Assembly: GCA_022559845.1 (NCBI GenBank)
Contig: CM040117.1
Location: 84,766,559-84,830,558, forward strand
From: Amorphophallus konjac
Taxonomy: Eukaryota; Streptophyta; Magnoliopsida; Alismatales; Araceae
Direction: 5' to 3'
DNA: 64,000 bases
Positions 50,525 to 63,345 of this stretch are shown here, piece by piece (positions within the stretch are counted from its first letter, which is position 1; each line of letters opens with the position of its first letter). Under the pieces are notes generated by a model. The model was not told the origin of the DNA, searched no databases, and was given only the letters and a program-made list of their open reading frames with translations. The position numbers and the translations under genes are program-made.

Positions 50525-53500
50525 TAAATAAGTCGAGAAATCTCTTCTTCATGGACTCCTCGGTTTCCTATGCGGCTTCTTGTTCTGAGCATTTGCTCCA
50601 TTGCACCTTGACCATGGGAATTGTCTTGTTCCTTAATGCACGTACCTCGCGATTAAGGATCTTCATGGGCTTTTGCTCATAAGTGAGATCCTTTTGTTTC
50701 ACCAGGTCTCCATGATCTATGACATGTGATGGATCGTGCACATATTTCTTCAACATAGATATGTGGAAAACATTATGGAAGTCGGACAATTGAGGAGGTA
50801 AGGCGATGTGGTAGGCAACCTCATCAACTCTTTCTAATACCTCAAAAGGTCCGATATACCTCGGTGTAAGCTTGCCTTTAACACCAAATCTCCCGATTCC
50901 TCGGCCTAGAGAAATTTTTAAGAATACGTGATCTCCGACTTGGAATTCGAGATCTCTCCTTTGGGTATCGGCATAAGCCTTTTGTCTAGATTGAGCTACT
51001 TGAAGTCTTTCTCTTATCAGTTGTATCTTCTCTAACCATGTCTGGGCCTAGTAGTTATTTTTCGCCAACTTCATCCCAGCACAAAGGTAATCGGCAACTC
51101 CTTCTGTATAAGGCTTCAAAAGGTGCCATCTGTATACTTGCCTGATAGCTGTTGTTGTATGCAAACTCAACCAAAGGTAAGTGATCATGCCAGCTTCCAC
51201 CAAAATCAATGATGGAAGCTCTGAGTAAATCTTCCACTACCTGATTTGTTCTCTCGGTCTGACCATCCGTCTGAGGATGAAAGGATGTACTAAAGTTAAG
51301 TCTTGTCCCCAACGAATGTTGTAGTCCCTTCCAAAAATGAGAAGTAAAATGAGGGTCTCGGTCAGACACGATTGAAACAGGAACTCCATGAAGTCTGACT
51401 ATCTCCTTGATGTACAGTGCAGCAAGAACGTCAACTGACCATCGACTCTTGATTGGCAATAAATGTGCCGACTTGGTCAATCGGTCTATGATGACCCAAA
51501 TTCCATCATGTCCTCCTTTCGATTTTGATGGTCCCATTATAAAGTCTATACTGATATCCTCTCATTTTCACTTGGGAATATCAAGAGGATGAAGCTTACC
51601 GACATGTTTTTGGTGTTCCCCCTTAACTTGCTGACAAGTGAGACAACGAGACACGAAATCAGCTACCTCTCTTTTCATGTTAGGCCACCAAATGTCCGCT
51701 TCAAGTCTTGGTACATCTTGGTAGATCTTGGATGAATCGTGTGCCTTGATCTGTGGGCTTCTTCTAATATCTTCTTCTTTAGTTCTCCACAATCTAGCAC
51801 ACAAGTTCTCTCTCTGAACAATAGTCTTCCATCTATTGCTAGTTTGAAATCAGACCGCTCTTCTATCTTGCCCTTGATTTCCACTAATACTGGGTTGTTG
51901 TCTTGAAGACCTTATATTTTAGAGAGTAAATCGGGTTGTATATTCATATGTGATAGAGTAATACACATGTTTGCCTTGTCCGTACTTATACTAAGTCTAT
52001 AGAATTGTTCTAGCAATTTTCACTCCTGAATCATACAATTGGCTAATAACGCTTATGGCTTTCGATTGAGGGCATCATCTACAGGATTACCCTTTCCAGG
52101 ATGATATTGGATTGTGAAGTTGAAGTCCTTGAGATATTCCAGCCAATGTCTCTGTCTCATATTCAATTCCTTTTGAGAGAAGAGATACTTGAGACTGTTA
52201 TGATCAGAGTATACAACGAATTACACTCCGTACAGGTAATGTCTCCAGATCTTTAATGCAAACACTACCGCATCCAATTCTAGGTCGTGAACCGGGTAGT
52301 TCTCTTCATGCTTCTTCAGTTGTCGGGAAGAGTAAGCTATGACTCTTCCTTATTGCATTAATACACATCCGAGGCCAATGCCAGATGCATCGGTATATAC
52401 CTCGAATTTTTCTCCTTCAATTGGTAAAGCCAAGATCGGGGCAGTAGTCAAGTGATCCTTTAGAGCTTGAAAGCTTCTTTCACAATCTTCGCTCCATTCA
52501 TAACGGATCTCTTTACGGGTTAGCTTAGTGAGCGGCACGGCGACCTTGGAGAAGTCCTTAATGAATCACCTGTAGTAGTCTGCAAGACCCAAGAAACTTC
52601 AGATCTCGCTAGCGTTGGTTGGTCTCTCCCAATTCTTCATAGCCTCCACCTTTGATGGATCTACTGATAACCCATCCTTGGAGATTACATGTCCTAGGAA
52701 AGATACCCCTTCTAGCCAGAATTCACATTTGCTAAGCTTTGCATATAATTGATTCATCCTTAATATCTGTAATGCAATCCTCAAATGCTCTTCATGCTCT
52801 TCTTTGGTCTTTGAATAGATTAGTATGTCATCAATAAAGATCACCACGAACTGATCTAGATGAGGCCTGAATATGCTATTCATCAACTGCATAAAAGTGG
52901 CAGGGGCATTTGTTAATCCGAAAGGCATAACAACAAATTCAGTGCCCATACCTGCTCCTGAACGCGGTCTTATGAATGTCCTCATCTTTGATTCTCAGTT
53001 GGTGATATCCTGACCTGAGATCAATCTTCGAGAAATACTTAGATCCAGATATCTGATCAAACAATTTATCAATTCTCGGTAGTGGATACTTGTTCTTGAT
53101 AGTGAGATGATTCAACTGTCAATAGTCGATGCATAACCTCATGGATCCATCCTTCTTCTTTACATATAATACAGGCGCTCTCCACAGGAAAGTGTTTGGT
53201 CTGATAAATCCCTTCTTTAGAAGCTCCATCAATTGTTCCTTTAACTCCTTGAGCACGGCAGGGGACATCCTATAAGGTGCCTTAGAAACTGGACTAGCAC
53301 CAAGGACCAGGTCGATGGTGAAGGCCACTTCTCTTTGTGGGGGTAATCAAGGCAAATCTTCTGGAAATACATCTGGAAACTCCCGAACTATCGGGATGTC
53401 TTCTATGTTACTCTACTTAGTCTCATTTATGGTGACGAAAGTAAGGAAGGAAACACATTCTTTCTTTATAAGCTTGCTAGCTCGGAGAGCCGAAATAAGA

Positions 53501-54864
53501 GGTGACTTGTTCCGACTCTTAGGGCTAGTGTAGATAAGTTCAGGAAACTCCTTAAAAGTTACCTTGCCTTCACGACAATCGACAACGGCCTTATATGTAG
53601 ATAGCCAATCAGCTCCTAAGATAACATCGTATCCTTTTAAGTCTAGACATATTAAGTCTACTGGAAGATTTTTCCCTTTTATCATAACTGTACAGTTGGA
53701 ATAGTGGTGTGAGATCTCGGATTCATTTCCGAGTGGGGTTGCAATTACTAGATCTATCCACTCTGGTTCCATAGGTAACAGATTAGTGAACTTCTTTGAA
53801 ACAAAAGAGTGCGATGCACTGGTATCAAACAAGACATAAGCATACTTGGAACAAATCTTGAGTGTACTTTCCACTAGTCCGCCTTCCTCTTGTTGTGTCT
53901 CCTGAAGAGCTTACAGACGTGCATTCTTCTTCACCGGGCACTTTTCATCTCCAGCTTGATCATTGAGTAATGGACAATCAGGAATCTGATGTTCACGGCT
54001 CCCACAATGGAGGCAAGCTCTGAGTCTTCTCCAGCATTCCTCGGCCCTATGGCCGATCTTGTCACAATGTTTACACACCTCTTTAGAAGGTATGGTAGTA
54101 ATGGAGAAAGGTTTAGTCTTCTTGAACTTTTTCTCTTGGGAGGGAGTACCTCCATCATTGGCTCTCTTCTTATTGAAGGAGGGCTTGAAGTTTACATGGC
54201 TTATAATAGGCTCTTTCTTGTTCTTCCCACGGATCTTATCGGACAGCTCCGTGGCATCTTCTAATAGTTGGGCTCTTCGAACCATATCCGAATAGACTTG
54301 AATGTCCATCGATGCCAGTTGTGTGATATATTGGGGTCGAAGCCCATTGAGAAACCTTCTTGCTTCCATCTTCTCGGTACTTACTAAATGTTTTGCATAC
54401 CTTGACAGCCTAGAGAATTGGGCCTCATATTCGTCCACTAACAGAGTTCTCTATTTGAGTGAGGTGACTTCTGCGGCTTTCTTCTCTTGCACTCGGTCAG
54501 AAAAGTATTTGGTATTAAAGTGCTCGGTGAACTCCACCCAGGTAATGAGATCTTCACCTAGGGTGGCTTCTACGGACTCCCACCAGGAATGGGCGTCTCT
54601 TTCTAATTAGAAAGTAGCTAGCAATACCTTATCTTCATCCGTGCATTGCATAACACGGAATATCCTTTCCACTTCTCGGAGCCAATGCTCGGCATCATCA
54701 GGATCTGATGAGCCAACGAACTTTGGTGGGTTCATATTTTTGAAACTCCGATAGAGGTCACCAGCTCCACGGTTTACCGTTCCTTGCGCCACTTGCTGTA
54801 GCGCCTGTGTCATGCCTTGAATAGTGCATTGCATGTTACGCCACTGAGCATGTTCGGCAGCCAT
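50525..54864 (-). pseudogene. B2 gag-pol pseudogene
   Basis: Minus-strand remains of a protein closely similar to B1 Gag-Pol along its whole length. The order is Gag start (MAAEHAQWRNMQ at 54864), zinc knuckles (near 54060-53980), protease with the active site changed to DTS (FDTSASHSF, near 53825), RT (FIDD near 52830), RNase H ([10 protein letters not shown] near 52385), integrase (51700-51060) and C-terminal domain (50790-50530). Stops or shifts separate the pieces near 54607, 54450, 53911, 53410, 53119, 52985, 52599, 52350, 51900 and 51055. The domain order is complete, so it decayed by point changes after insertion. Confidence 0.94.
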
Positions 54865-55018
54865 CTTCCTACAAGAATCTTTAATAACTAATCAATACGA
54901 GATTTACCAAGAGTTTACGTACCTAAGTTACCTTAACCCATGGTTCTACCCAAATCTCACTGGTTAACAGTTTAAGTCTATCCTTGGACTTGGGTTTCCT
55001 AGGAATTGAATATCCTAA

Positions 55019-55030
55019 GCTCTGATACCA
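55019..55030 (-). other. B2 primer-binding site (tRNA-iMet)
   Basis: Plus strand GCTCTGATACCA, seven bases from the 5' LTR, same spacing as B1. Confidence 0.9.
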
Positions 55031-55037
55031 CAAAAAT

Positions 55038-58000
55038 TGTCACGCCCCGAGCGCAGAAGGAACCCGGAGATGCGTGACGAGTTTATATCAATCATGTCAA
55101 TCAAAGCATAAGCGTATTCGACATACATAGATAGAGCGCACACAAGTAATGTTAACCAAGTCCTTTATTAATCATAAACCTTCAAGTATTCCTGTTACAA
55201 CTGTTTAATGAAAACACTAGGACTCAATAAAATAAAAGTACAATGGATGACTCAAGGAAATAGAAAAGACAGGACTAAATAACGCTCGACGGTCAGAAAG
55301 GCTCTAAACTCTTCACTCTTGTCCATCCCCATCCGAATGAGTCTCGTCATCAGAATTACCTAAAAAATAGGAGAAAACACTAGGTGAGCAAACACTCAGT
55401 AAAAATTATATCTCAAGTGCTAGCTTGTTTTAAGTAAATTACATGTTGCATGGATGCAAGTAAAGCTATGCATGTTCGCATGAAACGACAATAGAGAGAG
55501 TGTATAGCAAGAGATTACTTAGAATGAACTAGCAAGATATCCAAGATTTTATGTAATTATATCAAGATAGGCGAGCGTGTACGCTTAGCAAGTCATGTCA
55601 AGAATTGGCTATCATGTTATCAAGAAAGCAAGTAAATACCCTTCCGGACCACGCATGTCAAGTCACGTCAAGTCAAGTACAAGTACAAGAGTTTTTGGAA
55701 TGCCATTTATCTAGAACGATGAGTACTTCGGTGCAATACCACACCGTGATCAATATTAGCTCCCATGGGCACGGGTACTTTCGGGTGCTCCTCCCAGGAC
55801 CAGATCGGGCCCTTATATGCGCAAGCATTGAATCATGTATTTTGACATCCACTTTAGTTATAGCCAATATAAAATTTCAACGGAATGATCCTTTGTATGA
55901 ATATAAGGTAGCTCTTGTGGAATAGAATCACAAGGATAAAATTTTCACGTAAGGACATACTACGGTCAAGTCGGTACAATCACGATACTCATAGAAACTG
56001 GGTGGATTTGACTCTCTAGTGGGTGTCAAGTGAACAAGAATAAGCACTCACATTCACATGATCGCTCGTCCTTTGTACATGATAAGATAGAAAGAATTGG
56101 TGTCTTCGTAGAGGCATACAATTCAAGACAGATAGCAATGGTATGGTTTCCCATTCCATTAGCTCAAGAATTATTCTCACGGCGGCTAACTAGCATACCA
56201 TGAGGGCCGGTATACTATGTTTCTTTAGAGTGACATGGCAATCAAAAAGTGTCATGGGTTTTAGTGGTACAACCTGCTCAATCGGCCTTGAGGGAATCCA
56301 AGGCTACGAGGAGTCTTACGGAGGTCCCAATGACTAACTTACCAGTCCGAAGGAACGGAATGTCCAACGGAGGGATGATATATCACCAAGAGTTGAGGGG
56401 TAATCGATAAAACATTGTGAAACGTGGGACTATACTCACGGAATGGAATATAGTGCATATATACATAACCCACTGTCAAGGGTTATAGAAAACCACGAAA
56501 ATCAGAAATCAGTTAAAATAGCACCTGGGGTCAAGTCTCTATTTCATTAAATAGTGCCCTAGATAGGGTCACTATTTCATTAAATGAAGACTCTTCATTG
56601 AGTCGCTGATGCGGGACGGACACGGGAGGCGACTCTACGTGGGGTGGACCTCAGACTCTAGATGTGGACACGACCAGCAACACACACCAGGGAGACACTA
56701 AGCCCGACACTACGAGCTCCTACTGGCGAAACGTCGCTAACAGAAGTGGAAGCTCACTCGTCGTCCCAAGCGAGGGAAAGCGCGGACCGTGCACGGTTAA
56801 GGAACCGGCGGAGGTCAAGGGTAGTCCGACTCAACTTCCGGACTCGGATCGAGTCGCGGGACGGGTCACTCTCACTCTCACAGTGGTGACATGGACACAC
56901 GGGCTAGTACCTACACTCTCGGCAGCGGCCTAAGACCATATACTAGCTAAGCAATGTAACGTCAAGGAGTTAAGACCTTTACCTCCACGCACCCGGCGTG
57001 GCGAAGACAACCCCGGCTGACTTACGGACCCCCGGTTAACATAATTCACAGCGGTACAAAGAGATTCGACCCACTCCACGCAGGGAGGTAAAAGGTCACA
57101 TGTGGGCCCAGAGGATCACGCAAATCAGGTTGACGGGCAGCATCTTGATGTTGTCTCGACGCACTGAACTCCGATTTCTCGTGCTTTCCGGACGGTGAAA
57201 TCAATGGGCCGTGTGGCCCACACGCTGTCCTGTCCTCCGGGTCTGGCGGGGTGGGTCCCACTGTAATGGGGACCCCTGGCAACACGCTTCCCTGGACGGC
57301 GGTCAGCCGGCGACACTCACCGGAGGCCGGGTGCCCCGGTTCCCAAGTGGAGAGAGGGCTGTCCATGAGCTGATGTTGCTGTTTCAGCAGCGCGCGCTCC
57401 GGCGAAAACGGCCGCTGCGATCAGCCCCATCTCCGGAATGCGATGAAACCAGTGCCGTTGGAAAGAGGATTCGAAATCCTTCAATCTAGGGCCAGTGGAC
57501 TCTTCTGAACCTGCGCGGTCCTGGGCTTTAACTATTTTTCAATTCTCTGCTCCATAGCTCCCGAAATCTCAGATCAGCATATCAGTTTCCTGTAAAAGGC
57601 CGTGGACCGCCTACGTAAATTTGGATTCAGACTTCGAGATCATCGTAAAAGGTGTAGGTAATCAAACCAAGAAATTGGGAATATTTTTATAATTTGATTT
57701 GGAGGTGGCTGCGATTTGTTATGATTTTGGGGGTGACTGGTGGTCGGATCTGGGAACAGGTGGACAGAACTGTAGATGGGTCTGAGAATGATTTTTAGAA
57801 AATATGAGATGGGAGAATCAAAAATTGAGAAAAATTTTGGATGAAGGGGTGGATGGATGGAACCCCCAGTAAAATTGGGCGAACTAAAAAAAATCAAAAA
57901 GGGGATCTAAGACATGAAACTCATGACGGAGGTGAACCTGGACAGAACTCTGGCAGAACCGAAATGGAAGAGTGGACGAAAATCAAAAAATAGGAAACGT

Positions 58001-60306
58001 GATATGAATGCTGGCCTGATTTTTGTGGGTGGAGAGGAACATCCCAGGAACAACTCCTCCAAAGTTGGTAGCCAAATGAGCTCGGGAAAGACCTGTGAAT
58101 TTCGAACAAGCTACTGTGGTACTACGCAGGTAGAACTCCGTTGATGGCGATGGCGGTGCGGTGGCGGCTTGTGGCGGCGGCGGCGATCGTCGGAACCGAT
58201 AAACGAGGAGTCACACCTCAGAATGGAAACCTTCACAGCATCCAAGGGGGAGAGGGAGAGAGGAAGGGGGCGGCCTAGGCCATGCTCCAACAATTTTCAA
58301 GTTCAAAATGGCATTAATTCTATCAAAATGGATAATACAAGTTTATATAGGTTACATCTCAAATCCATCCTCCACCGTTGGATCTAAGGATGGGAAATGG
58401 AGGGCCTGGATTGAGTGTGACCAACACACAAAATTTACAATAAAAAAAATAAGGGGAGGGGCGCACCATTGACTAGGGGGGGAACAAGCTTGACATGGTA
58501 GGTGGGTGGCCAAAATGTGGACTTTCCAAGCCACTTGTCCCCCACTTGGCCCACCCTTCTAGAAGCCTCCATGTGGAAGGTTGACTGACCCCACACGAGA
58601 CCCTAGGCTGAGGTGGCTCAATGGGATGGGGCCTGGGGGGCCCGTGGGGCCCACGGGGTCCAAATTGCACATAAGCCCCTCTTACAATCAAAATAGCAAA
58701 CCGAATTCAATGAAATAAACACAAATTACACACACATGAAGTCTAACTAAATATGATAAATGGGGAGGCTCAAGGCGGAGTCTCCAGGCTGTCTCCGAGC
58801 CAGATGGACGCTGAGGTGGCTCGAGTCGTGCTCCGTGTGCGGTATCGGTGGCTCGGCGTGTCGCGCCGCTCAACTGCTCGGGTGTCCGCACCAGTCGCTA
58901 TATTCAAGTTATATATATATTAAGATATGTACACGTATCAAATTTTTAGAAATTAGGTGGATGGTGCCTTGGCTGCTGCTACCTTCTAGGAATATAGCGC
59001 CAGGTTAGGGGCGCTATATAGAATAGTGAAGGTTGACAAACGTGGTTGTATTTGGTCATGAACAGCAGCACTTTTCAATTAAAAATAATTTCGTAGGAAC
59101 AAGTACATGGACAGGTAGAGAAAAATAGCAGGAATCTAGCAGTATACTCATGCATTAGATTAGATATCATGGTTCATGATTATTAAATTTTGAACATGTG
59201 TGTTTTTTAAATTACTGAAGGAATAACAACTGTTTACACAGTCGTTAAATTAAATAGTGCCCCAGAGGGAGGCGCCTCTTACTGAAACTCACAGAAACAT
59301 TACAAAAACCTATTGGGAAACAATCTAACAGACCTATATGCATGCTCATGATCTGATATGTATTAGATTGGGCTTGTACTTGAGAACACCTACCTTGTGG
59401 TTGATTTGGATGATGGAAACGTGAAGAGATTGAAGAACAGCAAGAATTATTACCCCTGAAACGACATTCTGTTTGCAACAGAGAAATTGGATAGAAGGGA
59501 TAACCGCAGCAGAAAGAAGATGAACTCGGTAGAACAATCCTTTGACAGCACCAGAGAAAAAACAGCATCTCCTAAAAATAGGATGAAGAAGATCTTTAGG
59601 CAGCCTCGGGGATGAAGAGGAGGGAGGAAAGCTTCCTACTTTCTTCATGTCTTCAGAGAAAATCTTTCAGAAGAAGAAGCTTATAGCCTCTCCACGAACA
59701 ACAATTGAAGAATAAGAAGCAGAAGGCTTCCTTCTCCTTTGCTCGATGAAGCAGCACGTAGGTAGACGACGGAACGAAAAGTAGCAGGACGTCTTTGAAA
59801 AATAGTGCCAACAGGGGGTTCGATGGAGGGGGTTCGGTATTTATTAAGAAGGGATTCGATCGGGGTTTAAGAGTTTGATTGGGATCTAAATTTCCCACAT
59901 AAGACTCCTATTAGAAGTAAGGTTTTCCCTACGTATTAATCCTACTGGATGTTATCTTTCCTGATCGGCCATTGCTTCCTAGTTCGAACAAGACACTGCA
60001 ACGGTTTTTCATTTTTCATCTTGCAGAGAAATAGCGCCTAGGATAGGGGCACCTTTCATGTAAATAGCGCCCTTGATAGGGGTCTTCAATGCTTCAATTA
60101 GCACCCCCTTGAGGGGTCTTCAATTTATGAAATGGCGCCCTAAGAGGAGGCACCCTTCATATTTACATGGTTTAAGTGTAAGGCCCATTTGGTATAAATA
60201 TATATAAGTTGTTTTAAGTATATATATATATATATATATGGATTGGGCCTTGAACATTGGTTTAGTTTTTAATCCATTTAGGATTTAATTCACCAGGGTT
60301 GTTACA
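55038..60306 (-). repeat. B2 5' LTR, split by a 2.3-kb insert
   Basis: Homologous to 47406-50445. The match is interrupted between 56607 and 58898 and resumes with TATATTCAAG at about 58899. Hairpins and promoter sequence are as in the 3' copy. A short TA run lies near 60219-60240. Confidence 0.92.
56607..58893 (-). mobile_element. Insert with solo-LTR structure in B2 5' LTR
   Basis: 2287 bp absent from the other B2 LTR. It begins TGATGCGG, ends CCGCACCA, and is flanked by GTCGC on both sides (56602-56606 and 58894-58898). TG...CA ends and a 5-bp target duplication fit a solo LTR left by recombination between two LTRs. On the minus strand it has a TATA-like CTATATAAAC (58341-58351) and, farther on, a donor-like GAG|GTAAAG (56982). 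I did not find the matching acceptor. No coding region is recognised. The inverted ends (TGRTGCGG) leave a non-coding DNA transposon as an alternative. Confidence 0.65.
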
Positions 60307-60311
60307 GTTAC

Positions 60312-60359
60312 AGTCTCCCCCTATGGTGACAGTGTCCATTTGGCAGTAGTAATAGTATG

Positions 60360-60447
<88 letters not shown>

Positions 60448-62977
60448 AAACTCATATGCCATGGGCAAATGCCACTCAAAAATTCATGTTGTGAAAATTA
60501 AGTATGAAATAAGCCAATACTGAAAATCTTTTTTTATTAAACTTCTGAAATTCTAAACTTATCCAATTATAAAGCCATATATAAATATATCAAAACTTTT
60601 TATTTCTATTTACAGATATTAGAATGCAATGAAATTTCAGGGAAACAACGTCTTAACATGAAGGATCAAAACAGAAAATTATCACCATTTTTCAGACAGT
60701 ATTTATAATTTTTCCAGAATTACTTATACTCCATATATATATCAAAAAATTCTAATTCTCTTCACATAACTCAGAATTGGTTGTAATTTTAGAGAACTAA
60801 GACATTGACATGTAGGATCGAAACATAAAATTATCATCAATTTTCAGATAGTATTACTAATTTCTCCAGAGTTATTTATACTCAATCATGCATCATAAAT
60901 TGACTAACTTTAGCTACCATGTTCAGAAGATAATTAAAATTTTACTAAAGATCACATTGGTATGTAACATTACACAGAATGTTTTTTATAATTTTTCATA
61001 TAGCAATTCGAATTTTTCCAGAATCATTTAAATTCTCCTATATATGGAAAATTAACTAAATTTCATCATAGTACTATGAAAATCACTATAATTTTTAAAA
61101 CCATCAATTATAATAGACATATCATTTTTAAAACTTTTCATTATTTTTCACACTGTATTACTAATATTTTGATATAATAACAAAAATACATCATGAATAA
61201 TAAATTAACTAAATATGTCCACGATGATCAGAAAATTACTCAAAATTTATAGAACGTTGTTTCAGATAGAAGTATCATATATGAGAAACTTCACTATTTT
61301 TCATTCAATATTTTTAATTTCGAAAATTTTATATCAGTTTCTAAAATTTACAACAGTAGCTTTTAAATAGAGAGAATTATCCAGAATGTTTACAATGACT
61401 AAAATATACTAACAATTAACTGATAAACATCAAATATCAATTTTGTAACTTTATCAAGATTTTTCACAGAATATTAGTATTTATTAAAAATTTTAATTAT
61501 TTGTTCAAACATTAAAAATTATATAAATCAAGATTCAATGATCCAAATACGATGAAATTTTAATAAATTAGTTATAATGTGCATTTAAATCTTCTGGTGA
61601 AATTTTAAAATTTTCTATGTAGTATTTCTATTTTTCTCATAATTTTATACTTCTAAGAAAATATTTAAAATTATGTAATTTCACTTACCGACATCTATAA
61701 TTATTGGTATTTTAAGAATACAGTACACTCAATGTAGAAACTATATTGTGAAATTCTGTGATTTTTATGAACAAGATCTCTAATTTCTATATAAATATTT
61801 ATTTTTTTATCATGTTTTAAAAAAAATTATTAACATAAATATCATGATCCAAAAATAATGAAATTTTTTTTACACATGGGTCTCACAATAATATGCATTT
61901 GTATAATTTATGGTGATTTTTTATCACCCCTTTAGCCTTGTAGTATAATTAAACACCCTTAAAATAATATTAAAATATTTTTAAACGTAAAAATATTTTG
62001 ATGCAAACATATGGAAATTTTTACAGAGAGCTTGAAATATTAGATTCCATGATTATGCAAACTTTCTAAATTTATCATGCACCATTGCTAATTATAGTGT
62101 ATTAAACACTTGATTTTACTTTTAATCATATGTCTTAATACTAATGATCTCATGGTAATCCTACTAAGATATGATCACACATGGTGAAATATGGATCTCT
62201 GGATTTAATTATCTCTATAGATGCTAATTATCACACCTTAAATCAATTTAAATATGCTAATCATGCTAATTAAGAGGATAAATATTAAATCCCTTACCTT
62301 AATGAAGCTTAAACACCTCCTTAATAGCCCTCCACCCTCTCCTTCAACCCTTCAACGTGGCCAGCCTCAAAGAAGAGTAAATAAAGCCCCCTTCAAGCTT
62401 ATTTATAGGGGTTTTTCCGAAATCAATCTTAACCATTGATTTTAATCAAGGGTGGAGATTAAACATTTATTTTAATGTCATTACATTGAGAATTTGACCT
62501 CCAAAGCCTCACCAACCCACTCAGCCAATTTCTTTTGACTAGCTCATATTTCCCCCTTTTTTTATGTATATGGCACATGGGCTTTTGACTTAAGAAGAAA
62601 TAAGGGTTTAATTAGAATAAAACAAAAAAATAATTTTTTTAAATTAAAAATGGCCACAAAGCGGCCAGGGAGGGGGGGTGCATGTCCGCGTGCCCGCCCG
62701 CGCGCACGTGTACGGTGCCTCCCCCCGTCGCCCTTTTTTTCACGTGTTAGCCCCTTTCACTTTTTTTAACCATTAACCCCTTCAATTTTTTTTTTGCTTT
62801 GCTTTATTTTTTTTCCTTTTTTCTTTGCTTCCTCTTAACTTTTGATTCTCTATCTTTTTTTTACCAAGACTGAAATAAATATAATAAGACTAATAATTTA
62901 AATATTTAGACATAAATAAATATATTCTTATTTATAATCAAATAAAATACTAAACTATGAATTCATAGGGCATCACA
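60312..62977 (-). repeat. Element C 5' LTR, right part
   Basis: Matches 30912-33597 of the 3' LTR. About 2 kb of A/T-rich sequence without genes, then a minus-strand TATA (plus CTTATTTATAGG near 62398), an intact donor-like AAG|GTAAGG at 62297, and the LTR end GCATCACA at 62977. Confidence 0.88.
60364..60444. repeat. (TA)n microsatellite
   Basis: About 80 bp of TA dinucleotide in C's 5' LTR, shorter than its partner at 30958-31069. Confidence 0.96.
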
Positions 62978-63345
62978 AATAGGAATTAGCAAATTGAGTG
63001 TATGAATATAAACGTGGAGAGCATGTGAATGAACACACCTTGTTGGGTGTTGGCCCTTAAACCCCTATGCAAAGGGTAGGAAAAAGTATGATGAATGATG
63101 GAGGGAGGGGTGCAAGTGTTGCACAAGAGGAGATCTCAACGTGGTTGAGATGAATAGAAATAAAAGAAAAATATGATGCATGCACAAGAATAAATGCTAT
63201 GTAAATAACAGAAAAAAGAGGAGAGGAAGATCTTATGGGATGTTCTCCATTGAAGGGGGATGCCCAACGTGACTTCAGAAAGATTTTCAATGAGCTGTAG
63301 AGGAAGGATCCCCGACGTGATGAAGCGTGAGATGCAGGGAGGCTC
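62978..63345. other. Flank right of element C, nothing recognised
   Basis: About 370 bp outside C's 5' LTR. A 109-codon minus-strand frame crosses it (63386-63057) but has no recognisable domain and overlaps the next repeat. The first five bases (AATAG) would be C's target duplication, but the other copy is lost. Confidence 0.5.

Larger units (their letters stand above)
47406..60306 (-). mobile_element. B2: decayed sister copy of B1, nested in element C 5' LTR
   Basis: LTRs 47406-50445 (3') and 55038-60306 (5', enlarged by a 2.3-kb insert). The same LTR opening as B1 (TGTCACGCCCCGAGCGCGG) marks it as the same family. Target duplications GTTCC (47401-47405) and GTTAC (60307-60311) differ by one base, in keeping with age. 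PBS at 55019-55030, PPT at 50446-50458. Gag-pol is broken by many stops and shifts. Confidence 0.93.
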
